Origin: Deltaproteobacteria bacterium
Lineage (GTDB): Bacteria > Myxococcota_A > UBA9042 > DTJE01
Assembly (NCBI GenBank): GCA_029547805.1
Contig: JAKPOP010000014.1
Location: 1-64,000, forward strand
Length of the DNA stretch: 64,000 bases
Direction: 5' to 3'
The position numbers were made by a program, and so were the translations under genes. Numbering within the stretch: the first letter of the stretch is position 1; each line of letters begins with the position of its first letter. Under the pieces are notes generated by a model, which saw only the letters and a program-made list of their open reading frames with translations, was not told the origin of the DNA and searched no databases. This document shows positions 50,340 to 60,327 of the stretch, piece by piece.

Positions 50340-51199
50340 ACCCGGAACCCCCTCCTCCCCGGGATCGGCGCACGGCCCGCAAGGAACTGGGCCAGCACTT
50401 CCTGACCCACGAACGGGACGTCCATCGCATCATCGAGACGCTGGGGCCGGGTCCCGGAGACACGGTGCTGGAGATCGGCCCCGGCCCCGGGGCCTTGACC
50501 CGGCACCTGGTGTCCCGGTGCGACCGGCTGCTGCTGCTGGAAAAGGACACCCGGTTCGTCCTGGACCTCCGGGAGCGCTTCCGGGACCATTCCCGGGTGG
50601 AGGTGATCGCCGGTGATGCCACGGACCCCGCCCTGGCCCGGTGGATCACGCCGGGGATCCGGGTGGTGGGGAACCTGCCCTACAACGTCGGGACGGCGAT
50701 CGTGCTGAACCTCCTGAGGTTCCGGGACCGTCTGGCCCGGGTGGTGGTGATGCTCCAGCAGGAGGTCGCGGAACGGATCGTGGCGACCCCGGGCCATCGG
50801 GCCCGGGGAGCGCTGTCCTTGCGGGTGCAGGCCCGAACGGGGGTGTCCCTGCGGTTCCGGGTCCCCCCGGATCACTTCGTTCCCCCGCCGGCGATCTGGT
50901 CGGCCGTGGTGGACATGAACCCCAGTGCGGCGGACCCCGTGGCGGCCGAGGCCGCCGGCCATCCCTCCTTCGATGCCCTGGCCCAGGCCCTCTTCGCCCA
51001 ACCCCGGAAGACGGTGGTCAACAGCCTGATGGCCGGGACCCGCCTGCCCCGGGATCGGGTCCTGAAGGCCCTGGCGGCCGTCCCCATCGACCCGGGCATC
51101 CGCCCGTCGCTGGTGACCCAGGAGGCCTTCGTGGCACTGTGGCGGGAACTGGGTCCCGAGTGGTCCCACGACGGGGACCGGAATCCGGCAGGATCCTAG
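50336..51199 (+). CDS. rsmA: 16S rRNA dimethyladenosine transferase
   Basis: A 287-residue KsgA/RsmA methyltransferase that dimethylates two adjacent adenosines near the 3' end of 16S rRNA. Seen: KELGQHFL, the SAM motif [20 protein letters not shown], the catalytic [11 protein letters not shown], and [12 protein letters not shown]. The start is GTG 50336, overlapping the previous stop by 3 bases; the family has a short N-terminal lead as here. The stop TAG (51197-51199) shares CTAG with the stop of the convergent gyrA gene. Confidence 0.96.
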   Translation: MNPEPPPPRDRRTARKELGQHFLTHERDVHRIIETLGPGPGDTVLEIGPGPGALTRHLVSRCDRLLLLEKDTRFVLDLRERFRDHSRVEVIAGDATDPALARWITPGIRVVGNLPYNVGTAIVLNLLRFRDRLARVVVMLQQEVAERIVATPGHRARGALSLRVQARTGVSLRFRVPPDHFVPPPAIWSAVVDMNPSAADPVAAEAAGHPSFDALAQALFAQPRKTVVNSLMAGTRLPRDRVLKALAAVPIDPGIRPSLVTQEAFVALWRELGPEWSHDGDRNPAGS

Positions 51200-53688
51200 A
51201 GGTCCTCTTCCGGCAGCACCGATCCGCCGTCGTCCTCCAGGGGCATCTCGGGCTCCTCCTCCTTCTCGGCCAGGACGTCCACCGCGACGACGCGCTCGTC
51301 GGAGGCCACGTTCATGACCCGGACGCCCTGGGTCACCCGACCGATGCGGGAGATGTCCTTCACCCGGACTCGGATCACCTGCCCCACCGAGGAGGTCAGC
51401 ATCAACTCGTCGTCCTCCCGGACCTCCAGCAATGCCACGACGGACCCGACCTTGGGGTTCACCCGCATCGCCAGGATCCCGCTGCCGCCCCGACGCTGCA
51501 CCCGGTACTCCTCCGAGGGAGTCCGCTTGCCGTAGCCCTTCTCGGTCACCGCCAGGAGGTCGCAGTCGGGGTGCAGCACCTCCATGCCGACCATCTGGTC
51601 GCCCCGGGCCAGGGTGACCCCCCGGACTCCCCGGGTGTCCCGCCCGATGGGCCGCAGGTCCTCGAGGCTGAACCGGATCGACTTGCCCCGCCGGGTGAAG
51701 AGCAGCACGTGCTGGCCCTCGACGGCGCGGCGCACCGCGATCAGGTCGTCGTCGGGGTCCAGGCGGATGGCGATGATCCCGTTGCTCCGGATGTTCTTGA
51801 ACTGGCTCAGTTCGGTCCGCTTCACGATCCCCTTCCGGGTCCCGAAGACCAGGGACTCGGGGGCGTCGGGGTCCGGCACCGGCAGGATCGCGGCGACCCG
51901 CTCGTCCCCGGCGAGGTTCAGCAGGTTCACCATCGCCCGCCCCTTCGAGGTCCGGGACCCCGGCGGGATGTCGAAGACCCGCAGGCGGAAGACCCGCCCC
52001 TTGTCCGTGAAGAAGAGGACATGGGCGTGGGTGCTGGCGACGAACATGTTGACGACCCAGTCCTCCTCCCGGGTCGCCATCCCCGCCTTGCCCTTGCCCC
52101 CGCGCCTCTGGCTGCGGTACTGGGCCACGGGGGTGCGCTTCACGAACCCCTGGGCCGACACCGTGACGACCATCTCCTCCTCGGGGATCAGGTCCTCCAG
52201 GTCCAGGTCGCCGACGTCCTCGACGATCTCCGATCGCCTCGGGTCGCCGTAGCGGTCCCGGATCTCCTCCAGTTCCTCCGCCACGACGTCCAGCAGCAGG
52301 GCCTCGGACCCCAGGATCTCCTCCAGGCGGGCGATGTTCTTCCGGATCTCCTCCAGTTCCAGCAGGATCTTGTCCCGCTCCATCCGGGTCAGGCGCTCCA
52401 GGCGCAGTTCCAGGATGGCCCGGGCCTGGATCTCCGTGAGCCCGAAGGTCTGCATCAGGCCGGTCCGGGCCTCCTCGGGGTTCCGGGAGGCCCGGATCAG
52501 GGCGATCACCTCGTCGAGGTGGTCCAGGGCGATCTGGTAGCCCAGCAGGATGTGCTCCCGTTCCCGGGCCTTCCGGAGTTCGAAGCGACAGCGCCGGGTC
52601 ACCACGTCCTTCCGGTGGTCCACGAAGGCCTGGAGGACGTCCTTCAGGGTCATCAGGCGAGGCTGGCCGTGGTGAATCGCCAGCAGGATCACGTTGAAGG
52701 TCGACTGCATCGGGGTCAGGGCGTGCAACTGGTTCAGCACGACCTGGGGATCGGCGTCGCGCTTCAGTTCGATCACGATGCGCATCCCATCCCGGTCCGA
52801 CTCGTCCCGGAGGTCGTGGATGCCCTCGATGCGCTTCTCCTTCACCAGCTCGGCGATCCGCTCCAGCAACCGCGCCTTGTTGACGAGGTAGGGGATCTCG
52901 GTGACGACGATGGCCGTGCGCTCGCCCTTCTTGTCCCCCTCGACGTGGCTCCGGGCCTGGATCTTCACCACCCCGCGACCGGTCTCGTAGGCCTCCCGGG
53001 CCCCCCGGAGCCCCAGGATCTTCCCCCCCGTGGGGAAGTCGGGCGCCGGGAGCAGCCGGACCAGTTCCTCGATGGAGATGGCCGGGTCCCGGATCATCGC
53101 CACCAGGGCCCCGATCACCTCGCCCAGGTTGTGGGGGGGGATGTTGGTGGACATGCCCACGGCGATCCCCGAGGACCCGTTGATCAGCAGGTTCGGGACC
53201 CGGGCCGGCAACACCGACGGTTCCTCGAGGGACCCGTCGTAGTTGGGCACCATGTCCACGGTCTCCTTCTCGATGTCGGCCAGCATCTCCTCGGCCAGCC
53301 GGGTCATGCGCACCTCGGTGTAGCGCATGGCCGCCGGGGCATCCCCGTCCACCGACCCGAAGTTGCCCTGGCCGTCCACGAGCAGATAGCGCAGGCTGAA
53401 GTCCTGGGCCATCCGGACCATCGTGTCGTAGATCGCCGCATCGCCGTGGGGGTGGTACTTGCCCATCACGTCGCCGACGATGCGGGCGGACTTCTTGTAG
53501 GGCGTGTTGTGGAAGTTCCGGCTCTCGTGCATCGTGAAGAGCACGCGCCGGTGCACCGGCTTCATCCCGTCCCGGACGTCGGGCAGGGCGCGACCGATGA
53601 TGACGCTCATCGCGTAGTCCACGTAGGACAGGCGCATCTCGTCTTCGATGTTCACCGGGGTCAGGTGCAGGCCCACAGAATCGGACAT
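51196..53688 (-). CDS. gyrA: DNA gyrase subunit A
   Basis: An 830-residue type IIA topoisomerase subunit that cuts and rejoins DNA. The active-site Tyr123 is in AAMRYTE, the quinolone region is [12 protein letters not shown] with Ala84 where E. coli has Ser83 and Asp88 where it has Asp87, and the GyrA box [11 protein letters not shown] identifies gyrase rather than ParC. Six C-terminal beta-pinwheel blades follow. ATG 53688 (MSDSVGLHL) has GGAGG 8 bases upstream and is favoured over 53706. A TAGAAT box at 53772-53767 could be its -10. Convergent with rsmA at the shared CTAG. Confidence 0.97.
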   Translation of the reverse strand: MSDSVGLHLTPVNIEDEMRLSYVDYAMSVIIGRALPDVRDGMKPVHRRVLFTMHESRNFHNTPYKKSARIVGDVMGKYHPHGDAAIYDTMVRMAQDFSLRYLLVDGQGNFGSVDGDAPAAMRYTEVRMTRLAEEMLADIEKETVDMVPNYDGSLEEPSVLPARVPNLLINGSSGIAVGMSTNIPPHNLGEVIGALVAMIRDPAISIEELVRLLPAPDFPTGGKILGLRGAREAYETGRGVVKIQARSHVEGDKKGERTAIVVTEIPYLVNKARLLERIAELVKEKRIEGIHDLRDESDRDGMRIVIELKRDADPQVVLNQLHALTPMQSTFNVILLAIHHGQPRLMTLKDVLQAFVDHRKDVVTRRCRFELRKAREREHILLGYQIALDHLDEVIALIRASRNPEEARTGLMQTFGLTEIQARAILELRLERLTRMERDKILLELEEIRKNIARLEEILGSEALLLDVVAEELEEIRDRYGDPRRSEIVEDVGDLDLEDLIPEEEMVVTVSAQGFVKRTPVAQYRSQRRGGKGKAGMATREEDWVVNMFVASTHAHVLFFTDKGRVFRLRVFDIPPGSRTSKGRAMVNLLNLAGDERVAAILPVPDPDAPESLVFGTRKGIVKRTELSQFKNIRSNGIIAIRLDPDDDLIAVRRAVEGQHVLLFTRRGKSIRFSLEDLRPIGRDTRGVRGVTLARGDQMVGMEVLHPDCDLLAVTEKGYGKRTPSEEYRVQRRGGSGILAMRVNPKVGSVVALLEVREDDELMLTSSVGQVIRVRVKDISRIGRVTQGVRVMNVASDERVVAVDVLAEKEEEPEMPLEDDGGSVLPEEDL

Positions 53689-53880
53689 TCGGACCACCTC
53701 CCGCATGCGTGCGCGATGGCGGGAGGCCCCTGTCCGGGCGGCTCCGGAACGCCTTCGCGCGCGCGGATTCTACTCCGGATCTTCCTGTCGGAAAAGGCCC
53801 GAGGCCGCCCCGACGATGCCCGCGTCCGCCCGCACCGAATCCGCTATCCTGTCTGTTGTCCCGATCGCAGGAGACCTGCC

Positions 53881-55179
53881 ATGACCCGCCCCGTCCATCT
53901 CTGGATGTGCGCCCTGCTGCTCGCGGCCCCGCCGGCCGGCTGCCTCCTGGACCCCGGACAGGGCACCGACCTGTCAGGCCTGGACGCCGGGCCCGAGGCA
54001 CCGGTGCCGGACCCGGGGAATCGGGACACTCCCCTCCCGGAGGACCCCGGAGTCCTGCGGGACCTGTCGGGCCCCGACGCGGTGCCTCCCGATGGACCCA
54101 CGGACCTGCCCTGGACGGACCCGAATCCCCCGGACCCGGGTCCGGACCCGCTGGGGGACGCCCCTGACCAGGAGGGACCGACCGACGCCCAGACCACCTG
54201 CCAGGCACCGCCGGCCACCTTCGCGACCCTCGAAGTGGCGGGGTTCCCCACGGAGGGCAGCCCGATGCCGCCATGGGGCCAGGGCGTGCTGGACGGGGAC
54301 GCGCGGCTGGAATTCGTGGAGGAGACGTCCTCGGGCCACCGGTGGACCTTCCGGATGGACGAGGGGTTCCCGGTGACCGTGGAGACGGACCTGCCCCTGG
54401 ACCAGTCGCCCCCCTTCCAGGCGGGAGACCGGGTCCACCTCTGGGCGAAACAGCAGGTCCCGTGGTGGCGCGACCTCGTGCTGGTCCTCTGGGATGCCGA
54501 TGGGGTGCCACGGTTCCTCTGGCATGACGCGGCGGACCTCAATGAACAGGAGTCCTGGTTCGACTGTGGAGGTTCCCCGACGACCCGCCTCTGCCCCACC
54601 GTCCGGGCCCTGGCGGACGGGTGTCCCGCCGTGGAGGACACCTGTGGGATGCGGTTCCTTCCGCCGGTGGAACTGCTGGCCTTCGGCGGCGTGGCCAGCA
54701 GCGAGACCCCGGTGACCTTCAGGCGCGGTGAGCAGGGCTTCAACCCCAGCAACGGGGCCATCTTCTACCGGGTCCTGGATGCCTATCGCATCGACCTGTC
54801 CACCTACCCCTGCGCGGACTACCCCACCGAGTGGATCCGGGCCCTGATCCGGGTGGCGCCACCGGAGGCCCTGGAGTGCGACGAGGCCAGGATCGGCTTC
54901 TCCCAGGACAACGCCCCTGGCTACGAGTTCTACGAGATCTGCCTGGCAAGAGGCGACGAGGCGGCGGTGGCAGAGGTGCAGGCCATCGACCCCTCGCTGG
55001 ACTGCGGTGTGTCGGGGGCCTTCGCGAAGTGCGGAGAGATCGGCGCCATCGGATGCCACGGGGACCTGGCCTACGACCCCACGACCCGCCGCATCGACGA
55101 CGACACGTGGAAGCGCCTCTGCGACCTGTCGACGAGAAAGAGCGTCCTGCGCATGGGGGGCGGCCACTGGGTCTTCTGA
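53881..55179 (+). CDS. Lipoprotein of unknown function with long Pro/Asp tether
   Basis: A 432-residue lipoprotein; ATG 53881 has GGAG before it. Residues 1-21 are a signal with lipobox PAGC. Residues 22-105 are almost entirely Pro, Asp, Gly and Glu (a flexible tether). The C-terminal 320 residues are a folded domain with Trp- and Cys-containing segments (GHRWTFRMDEGFPVTVETD, WAKQQVPWWRDLVLVLWD), without a recognised family. It is probably held on the outer membrane. The next gene is convergent, 14 bases away. Confidence 0.78.
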   Translation: MTRPVHLWMCALLLAAPPAGCLLDPGQGTDLSGLDAGPEAPVPDPGNRDTPLPEDPGVLRDLSGPDAVPPDGPTDLPWTDPNPPDPGPDPLGDAPDQEGPTDAQTTCQAPPATFATLEVAGFPTEGSPMPPWGQGVLDGDARLEFVEETSSGHRWTFRMDEGFPVTVETDLPLDQSPPFQAGDRVHLWAKQQVPWWRDLVLVLWDADGVPRFLWHDAADLNEQESWFDCGGSPTTRLCPTVRALADGCPAVEDTCGMRFLPPVELLAFGGVASSETPVTFRRGEQGFNPSNGAIFYRVLDAYRIDLSTYPCADYPTEWIRALIRVAPPEALECDEARIGFSQDNAPGYEFYEICLARGDEAAVAEVQAIDPSLDCGVSGAFAKCGEIGAIGCHGDLAYDPTTRRIDDDTWKRLCDLSTRKSVLRMGGGHWVF

Positions 55180-55193
55180 CCTTGTGGCCTTGA

Positions 55194-57209
55194 TCAGGGA
55201 TTCCCCTCGGCGGCCTTCGCCCGGGCCCGGTCCAGCAACTTGGGGGCCAGAGCGTTGTTCGGATCGACCTTCAAGGCCTCCTCGAACCGGCGGATGGCCT
55301 CGCCGTAGTTCCCATCCTTCATGGCCTGCTGGCCACTGAGGACCAGGGCCTTCGCCCGGGCCTCCCGCTCCTCGGGAGAGATCGACGGGGCCGCGGCGGC
55401 TGGCGCCGACGTCCGGGGCCCGGGGGTCGCCTTGGGCGCAGGCTTCGGGGCCGGGCTCCGGGCCGGAGCGGCATCCGGGGCCGGCTGCGCCGGAGCCGGG
55501 GTCGCCGCCGGGGCAGGCTTCTCAGGGACAGGTGCGGGCCTGGGAGCCTCGGGAGCCGAGGTCGCGGGACGCGTCGGGACCGGTTTCTCCGGAGCCGGGG
55601 CCGCCGCCGGGGCCGGAGCGGGCCGCTCGGGAGCGGGGGCCGCGGGGGCCGGGGCAGGCTTCTCGGGCGCAGGGGCCGGGGTTTCGACCCGGGGCGGGGC
55701 CGGCCGCGGGGGGGGCGGCGTCACCGCCGGGGCCGGAGCCACCTCTTCCGTGGCCGGGACCTCCTCGGGATTCTCGGTGGTACGGCTCTCGAACCAGACC
55801 ACCGCGGCCAGCACCAGCAGGATCGCCACCGCAGCGGCGACCACCCAGAACATCCGGGACTCCTTGGTGGCCTCGGCATCCGAGGGCGGGACCACGACGG
55901 GGCCCTCCGCCTCGGCGCCCTTCTGCTGGAACCAGTCCTCGGCGATGGACGCCTCGGCGGCCGGTGCCGGGGCCTCGCCCGGGACCGGCACCACCTGGGT
56001 CGCCGCCTCCGCCGAAGACTCGGCCGCGGCCGCCGGGGTCCCCTCGGGCACGGCGACCACCCGGGTGGCCTCCTCCTCCGGCGCGACGGCCACCGCCTGC
56101 TGGGCGGCCTGAACGGCCGAGGCCACGAAGGACGGGTCGAAGGCCTCGGTGGGCCGACCCTCGGCGGGGGCCACCGGGGCCGCCGCCGAGGCGGAGATCG
56201 TCCGGGCCTGCTCGATGGCCTCCGCCAGGCCCGTGAAGACCATCGTCTCCCGGCTCTGGGCCGGCTGGGTCGCCTCGGGCGCCGCCTCGGCGGCCACCTC
56301 GCCCTCCAGCGAGGAGAGGATCGCCACCGGGGCCTCCCGGAGGGGCGGAACCGACAGGTCCACCTGGGCATAGGCCTCGGCCTGGAGGGCCTGGATCTGG
56401 TCCATCACCGCCTGGGCGCTCTGTGCCCGGGTCTTCGGGTCCTTGGCCAGCAGCAGCGTCACCAGTCGCTCGTAGGGATCCATCTGCCCCATGCCCGGAC
56501 GGACCAGGTGCAGGGGGAGCGGGCGCTCGTAGACCTGGCGCTTGATGGTGGTCGAGGGAGAGGCCGACAGGAAGGGAGGCTTTCCCGCCACCATCTCGTA
56601 GAGCAGGACGCCCAGACCGTAGAGGTCCGAGACCTCGTCGCCGGCCCGACCCGCGCAGACCTCCGGAGCCAGGTACTCGGGCAGCCCGTGGAACGGCTCG
56701 TTCTTCCGGACGGGATTGTAGCCCGGCAGCAGGTTCGACCAGCCGAACCGGGCGACCCGGACCTCCGGGACCGGGGACAGGGACACGAAGACAGTACCCG
56801 AGGACAGGTCCAGGTGTCGGACACCCAGGGCAGAGGCGTCCCGGAGGGCCAGCGCCACGCGCCAGGCCACCGTCAGGGCCTCGGCGGGACTCAGGGGCCC
56901 CCGGGTCCGGATCAGGGACCGCAGGGAGTCCACCGGAGGCGCCTCGCAGACCAGGTAGAGATTCCCCCCTTCCGTGCGCCCCACCTCGATCGTCAGCAGC
57001 GGGATCGGGTGCCGGCCGTCTGCGAGTCTCCGGGAGGCCACGGCAACCGCATGGAGGTCCGCCGCCTGGATCTTGAGGCCAGGGTCCAGCACCGTCATCG
57101 TCACCGGGAGTCCGTCCTCCTTGCGACGACCCGTCAGGTGACGTCCATACTTGTCCTCCTGGGTCTGGGTCTCGAAGTCGTACCGGCTTGCCAGGGCCTG
57201 ATCCAGCAT
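55194..57209 (-). CDS. Membrane-anchored pseudokinase with Pro/Ala-rich region and TPR
   Basis: A 671-residue protein. Residues 1-240 have the Hanks kinase fold, but key residues are gone: the VAIK Lys is Thr39 (VTMT), the catalytic-loop Lys and Asn are Ser136 and Thr139 (HLDLSSGTVF; Asp134 kept), and the DFG Asp is Arg154 (RFG). The structural parts (YLAPEV, DLYGLGVLLYEMVAGKPPFL) are intact. A TM helix lies around residue 455 (FWVVAAAVAILLVLAAVVWF), then 130 residues of Pro/Ala repeats and one TPR-like unit at the end (AMKDGNYGEAIRRFEEALKV). ATP transfer is unlikely; scaffolding or sensing is inferred. ATG 57209 has GGGGG upstream, and there is a promoter at 57251-57280. Confidence 0.85.
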   Translation of the reverse strand: MLDQALASRYDFETQTQEDKYGRHLTGRRKEDGLPVTMTVLDPGLKIQAADLHAVAVASRRLADGRHPIPLLTIEVGRTEGGNLYLVCEAPPVDSLRSLIRTRGPLSPAEALTVAWRVALALRDASALGVRHLDLSSGTVFVSLSPVPEVRVARFGWSNLLPGYNPVRKNEPFHGLPEYLAPEVCAGRAGDEVSDLYGLGVLLYEMVAGKPPFLSASPSTTIKRQVYERPLPLHLVRPGMGQMDPYERLVTLLLAKDPKTRAQSAQAVMDQIQALQAEAYAQVDLSVPPLREAPVAILSSLEGEVAAEAAPEATQPAQSRETMVFTGLAEAIEQARTISASAAAPVAPAEGRPTEAFDPSFVASAVQAAQQAVAVAPEEEATRVVAVPEGTPAAAAESSAEAATQVVPVPGEAPAPAAEASIAEDWFQQKGAEAEGPVVVPPSDAEATKESRMFWVVAAAVAILLVLAAVVWFESRTTENPEEVPATEEVAPAPAVTPPPPRPAPPRVETPAPAPEKPAPAPAAPAPERPAPAPAAAPAPEKPVPTRPATSAPEAPRPAPVPEKPAPAATPAPAQPAPDAAPARSPAPKPAPKATPGPRTSAPAAAAPSISPEEREARAKALVLSGQQAMKDGNYGEAIRRFEEALKVDPNNALAPKLLDRARAKAAEGNP

Positions 57210-57250
57210 GACGGTTCCCCCTTTCAGTCCACCGACGGCACTTGCGGTCG

Positions 57251-57280
57251 ATTCTAGTCACGCGTCCCGTGCTTTGACAA
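57251..57280 (-). promoter_or_regulatory. Promoter of the pseudokinase gene
   Basis: On the minus strand, TTGTCA (57280-57275) and TAGAAT (57256-57251) are separated by 18 bases, 42 bases before the ATG. The remaining 212 bases to the GH57 gene show no gene; TTGACA on the + strand at 57274-57279 has no good -10. Confidence 0.6.
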
Positions 57281-57492
57281 GCGACCTTGCGGCAGGATTC
57301 CCATTGAGGTCCCGGGAACATCCGCGGCACCGGGCCCCGGGGAGGAACTCCCGACGCACGCCCCGCCTGCACTCGGGAGACCCTCGGATCGCGCAGGCAG
57401 ATCCCCGCCCTTCGAGCCGTCTCCAGGACCCTGGAGCAGGTTGACGGGGCCGGCGGGCTTCGGGAAACTGTGGGCAACCGTAGGGGAGACCC

Positions 57493-60327
57493 TTGACACG
57501 ACCAGACATGAATCGACGGCCTCGCTGGATCTGGTGGCTGCTGGTGGGTTCCCTGGCCGGTTGCCCCGGCACCTGGGAACCCTATCGTCCCGAGACCCTG
57601 GAAGGCGCCGACGGCATCGAGCGGGACTTCGCCGGGGGCCCCGACGTTCCGATCCCGGACCCGGGACCGGACGGCCCGATTCCCGACCCGGGTCGCGACG
57701 CGCCGCCGCCCACCGACGGGCCCTCGCCGGTGGACCCGGGAACCGACCTGCCGACGGACACGGCGCCGGACGTGCCCGACACCACGCCTCCCCGGCTGGT
57801 GTCGGCCTTCAGCACCGACGGGCGCACCATCACGGTGCGGTTCAGCGAGCCGATGGCCCAAGGACCCGCCGAGGCGGTCGGCCACTACACCCTGATCGAG
57901 GGCGGTACGCCGATCCCGGCCCTGCAGTCGGCCTCCTTGCACCATGACCTCTTCGTCACCCTGACCCTGGACCCCGCCCGGACGATCAACCCCTCCCTGA
58001 GCTACCAGGTCCAGGTCCAGGACGTCACGGACCTGGCGGGCAATGCCGTCGATTCTGCCTACCGGAAGGCCCTGGTGCGCCGGAGCGCCTACGTGGCCAT
58101 CGTCTGGCACCAGCACCAGCCCTTCTACGCCGATGCCTCCGGGACCCAGCTGACGGGACCCTGGGTCCGGAAGCACGCCACCAAGGACTACTACGACATG
58201 GCGGCGATCCTCCGGGACTATCCGGACGTGCATCTGACGATCAACCTGACCGCCGTGATGCTGGTCCAGTTGCTGGAATACTACGTGGAGCGCCTCGGGG
58301 ACACGGACGACCAGGGCGTCCCGCTGGTGGACCTGCAGGCCAACCGGGTCCGGGAGGAGGCCTTCCTGGCGAAGTACCGGGGTCGCACCGATCCCTGGAT
58401 CGACCTGCTGCTGGACGACACGCCGGACCCTGAGGGAAACCTGGCCCCCAGGCCCACGGACCGCCAGAAGGAACTCTTCTACAACAGCCCCTGGACGTGC
58501 CTCTCGACGGCGCCCCAGTTGATGCAGTTCTTCCCCGAATACGTCGATCTCCGGAACCGCGCCCCGACGTCCTATACCCGGGACGACCTCCTGGCCCTCA
58601 AGATCTTCTTCGAGATCGCCTGGTTCGATCCGGACTTCCTGAACGGGCCGGTCTCGATGCCCGACGAGACCACGGTGGACCTCTCGGACGTGGTGACCCG
58701 GGACGCGACGGGACATTTTCGGCTGGCCGTGGGGGGCCTCCGAAAGGCCCCGTCGTGCATGTCCGGCTGCGCCTCCCTGTCCGGCGACGCCCGGACTGGC
58801 TGCGAGTCCAACTGCCCCTTCGAGTTCCAGGATCCGGTGGCCGCCGAGGACCTGGCCAATCGCCTGGTCGTGGAGAACTACAAGGTGATGGCCAACGTGG
58901 TGGGGATCCACCGGGCCCTGCGCTATGACCCCGATGCCCGGACCGGGCAGATCGAGATCGCCACGACGCCCTTCTACCACCCGATCCTCCCGTTGATCGC
59001 CGACACCGAGAACATGGCCAAGGGCCAGCCCTTCGATGCCCGGCCGGTCCGCTTCTCCTACCCGGAGGACGCCCGGGCCCAGGTGGCGAAGGCCGTGGCC
59101 TTCTATCAGGACCTCTTCGGCAAGCCTCCCTCCGGGATGTGGCCCGGGGAGGGAAGCGTCGCCGAGTCGGTGGTCGAGGCCTTCCAGAAGAACGGGATCC
59201 GGTGGATCGCGACGGACCAGGCGGTCCTGTCGGCAAGCCTCAAGGACATGGGCCAGTCGGAGCCCTTCTGCGCCCCCTGCCAGCCCTACCGGCTGGACGT
59301 GGACACCGTCCGGGGCGACGGCGGCGATACCTCGGACGAGATGGCCATCGTCTTCCGGCTGACCGACGCCTCGGACCGGATGGGCTTCGCCTATCAGGGC
59401 CAGACCGGCCGGGAGGCGACAGCGGACTTCATGGCCCAGGTGGCCGCGATGGCCCCGAAGTTCGGGGGCAGCGACCGCCTGCTGACGATCATCCTGGACG
59501 GGGAGAACGCCTGGGAGAACTACTCGAAGGAGCACGATGGCAAGGGGTTCCACCGGGCCCTCTACCAGGCCCTCCAGGATGGCTTCCTGGCCGGTGAGGT
59601 GATCCCGGTCACGGTGTCGGAGTACCTGCTGGGGAACCCGGCGCGCAACGTCCCGGCCCACCCGGTCCACGACCTGACCGAACTGGAGCCCCTGTGGCCC
59701 GGGTCCTGGATCGGGGGCACCTTCGCCATCTGGGTCGGCGAGCCCGAGGAGAACACCGCCTGGGGCTACCTGCTGCAGGCCCGAAAGGCCCTGGAGGACA
59801 GCGGCCTGCCCCGGCCCAACCCGGCGGCCCCCCGTCCCGACCCCGCGGTCGATGCCCGGGGATACAGCACCTTCATGGCCTGGGAGGAGATCTACGCCGC
59901 CGAGGGGTCCGACTGGTTCTGGTGGTACGGCGACGACATGACCAGCCCGGCCAACGACGACAGCCCCTTCGACATGGCCTTCCGGTCCCACCTGAACGGG
60001 ATGTACCAGCACCTGAACACGGCGCTCCAACTGGCAGGCAGCCCCACGGTGCCCGTGCCGGACTTCGCCCCGATCGTCCAGGCCAAGGCCAAGGCCCCCT
60101 CGGGCCCCTTCCCCGCCGCGCCGACCCTCGACGGCAAGGAGAATCCGGCCGATGAATGGGCCGAGGGGGGCTCTTCTTCGACAATGACTCGGGGGCCGCC
60201 GCGAACCCCGACGACGACATCGCCTCGGTCAAGTATGGATACACCGCCGACGCCTTCTACGTGGGGGTCGTCGCCAACGAGGACTGGACCCGGGCGGGGA
60301 CGGGATACGGGGTGGCCATCTACCTGA
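57493..60327 (+). CDS. GH57 glycoside hydrolase lipoprotein (N-terminal part of a frameshifted gene)
   Basis: The frame starts at TTG 57493 (GGGGAG 4 bases upstream) or ATG 57508 and gives a lipoprotein (lipobox LAGC) with a Pro/Asp tether (about residues 30-95). A bacterial Ig-like (Big_5) domain follows (about 97-195). The GH57 catalytic domain follows: WHQHQPFY (His206-His208), nucleophile Glu553 in GMWPGEGSV and acid Asp669 in LDGENAWENY. These are the family motifs of alpha-amylase, branching and pullulanase-type enzymes. The natural protein probably continues in another frame: at the G6 run 60165-60170 the reading frame is lost, and the residues up to 60327 are nonsense. One more G joins it to the 60156-61154 frame. 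Confidence 0.85.
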   Translation: MTRPDMNRRPRWIWWLLVGSLAGCPGTWEPYRPETLEGADGIERDFAGGPDVPIPDPGPDGPIPDPGRDAPPPTDGPSPVDPGTDLPTDTAPDVPDTTPPRLVSAFSTDGRTITVRFSEPMAQGPAEAVGHYTLIEGGTPIPALQSASLHHDLFVTLTLDPARTINPSLSYQVQVQDVTDLAGNAVDSAYRKALVRRSAYVAIVWHQHQPFYADASGTQLTGPWVRKHATKDYYDMAAILRDYPDVHLTINLTAVMLVQLLEYYVERLGDTDDQGVPLVDLQANRVREEAFLAKYRGRTDPWIDLLLDDTPDPEGNLAPRPTDRQKELFYNSPWTCLSTAPQLMQFFPEYVDLRNRAPTSYTRDDLLALKIFFEIAWFDPDFLNGPVSMPDETTVDLSDVVTRDATGHFRLAVGGLRKAPSCMSGCASLSGDARTGCESNCPFEFQDPVAAEDLANRLVVENYKVMANVVGIHRALRYDPDARTGQIEIATTPFYHPILPLIADTENMAKGQPFDARPVRFSYPEDARAQVAKAVAFYQDLFGKPPSGMWPGEGSVAESVVEAFQKNGIRWIATDQAVLSASLKDMGQSEPFCAPCQPYRLDVDTVRGDGGDTSDEMAIVFRLTDASDRMGFAYQGQTGREATADFMAQVAAMAPKFGGSDRLLTIILDGENAWENYSKEHDGKGFHRALYQALQDGFLAGEVIPVTVSEYLLGNPARNVPAHPVHDLTELEPLWPGSWIGGTFAIWVGEPEENTAWGYLLQARKALEDSGLPRPNPAAPRPDPAVDARGYSTFMAWEEIYAAEGSDWFWWYGDDMTSPANDDSPFDMAFRSHLNGMYQHLNTALQLAGSPTVPVPDFAPIVQAKAKAPSGPFPAAPTLDGKENPADEWAEGGSSSTMTRGPPRTPTTTSPRSSMDTPPTPSTWGSSPTRTGPGRGRDTGWPST

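Noticed and set aside
50641-55179. A 1512-codon open frame on the + strand through gyrA
   Set aside because: Its first part is antisense to gyrA, which carries all gyrase motifs. Long open antisense frames arise here from high GC. Only the end, from ATG 53881, is a real gene.
55321-56112. Ala/Gly-rich + strand frame resembling a PE-PGRS protein
   Set aside because: It is the antisense of the Pro/Ala repeats of the pseudokinase and has no start signals.
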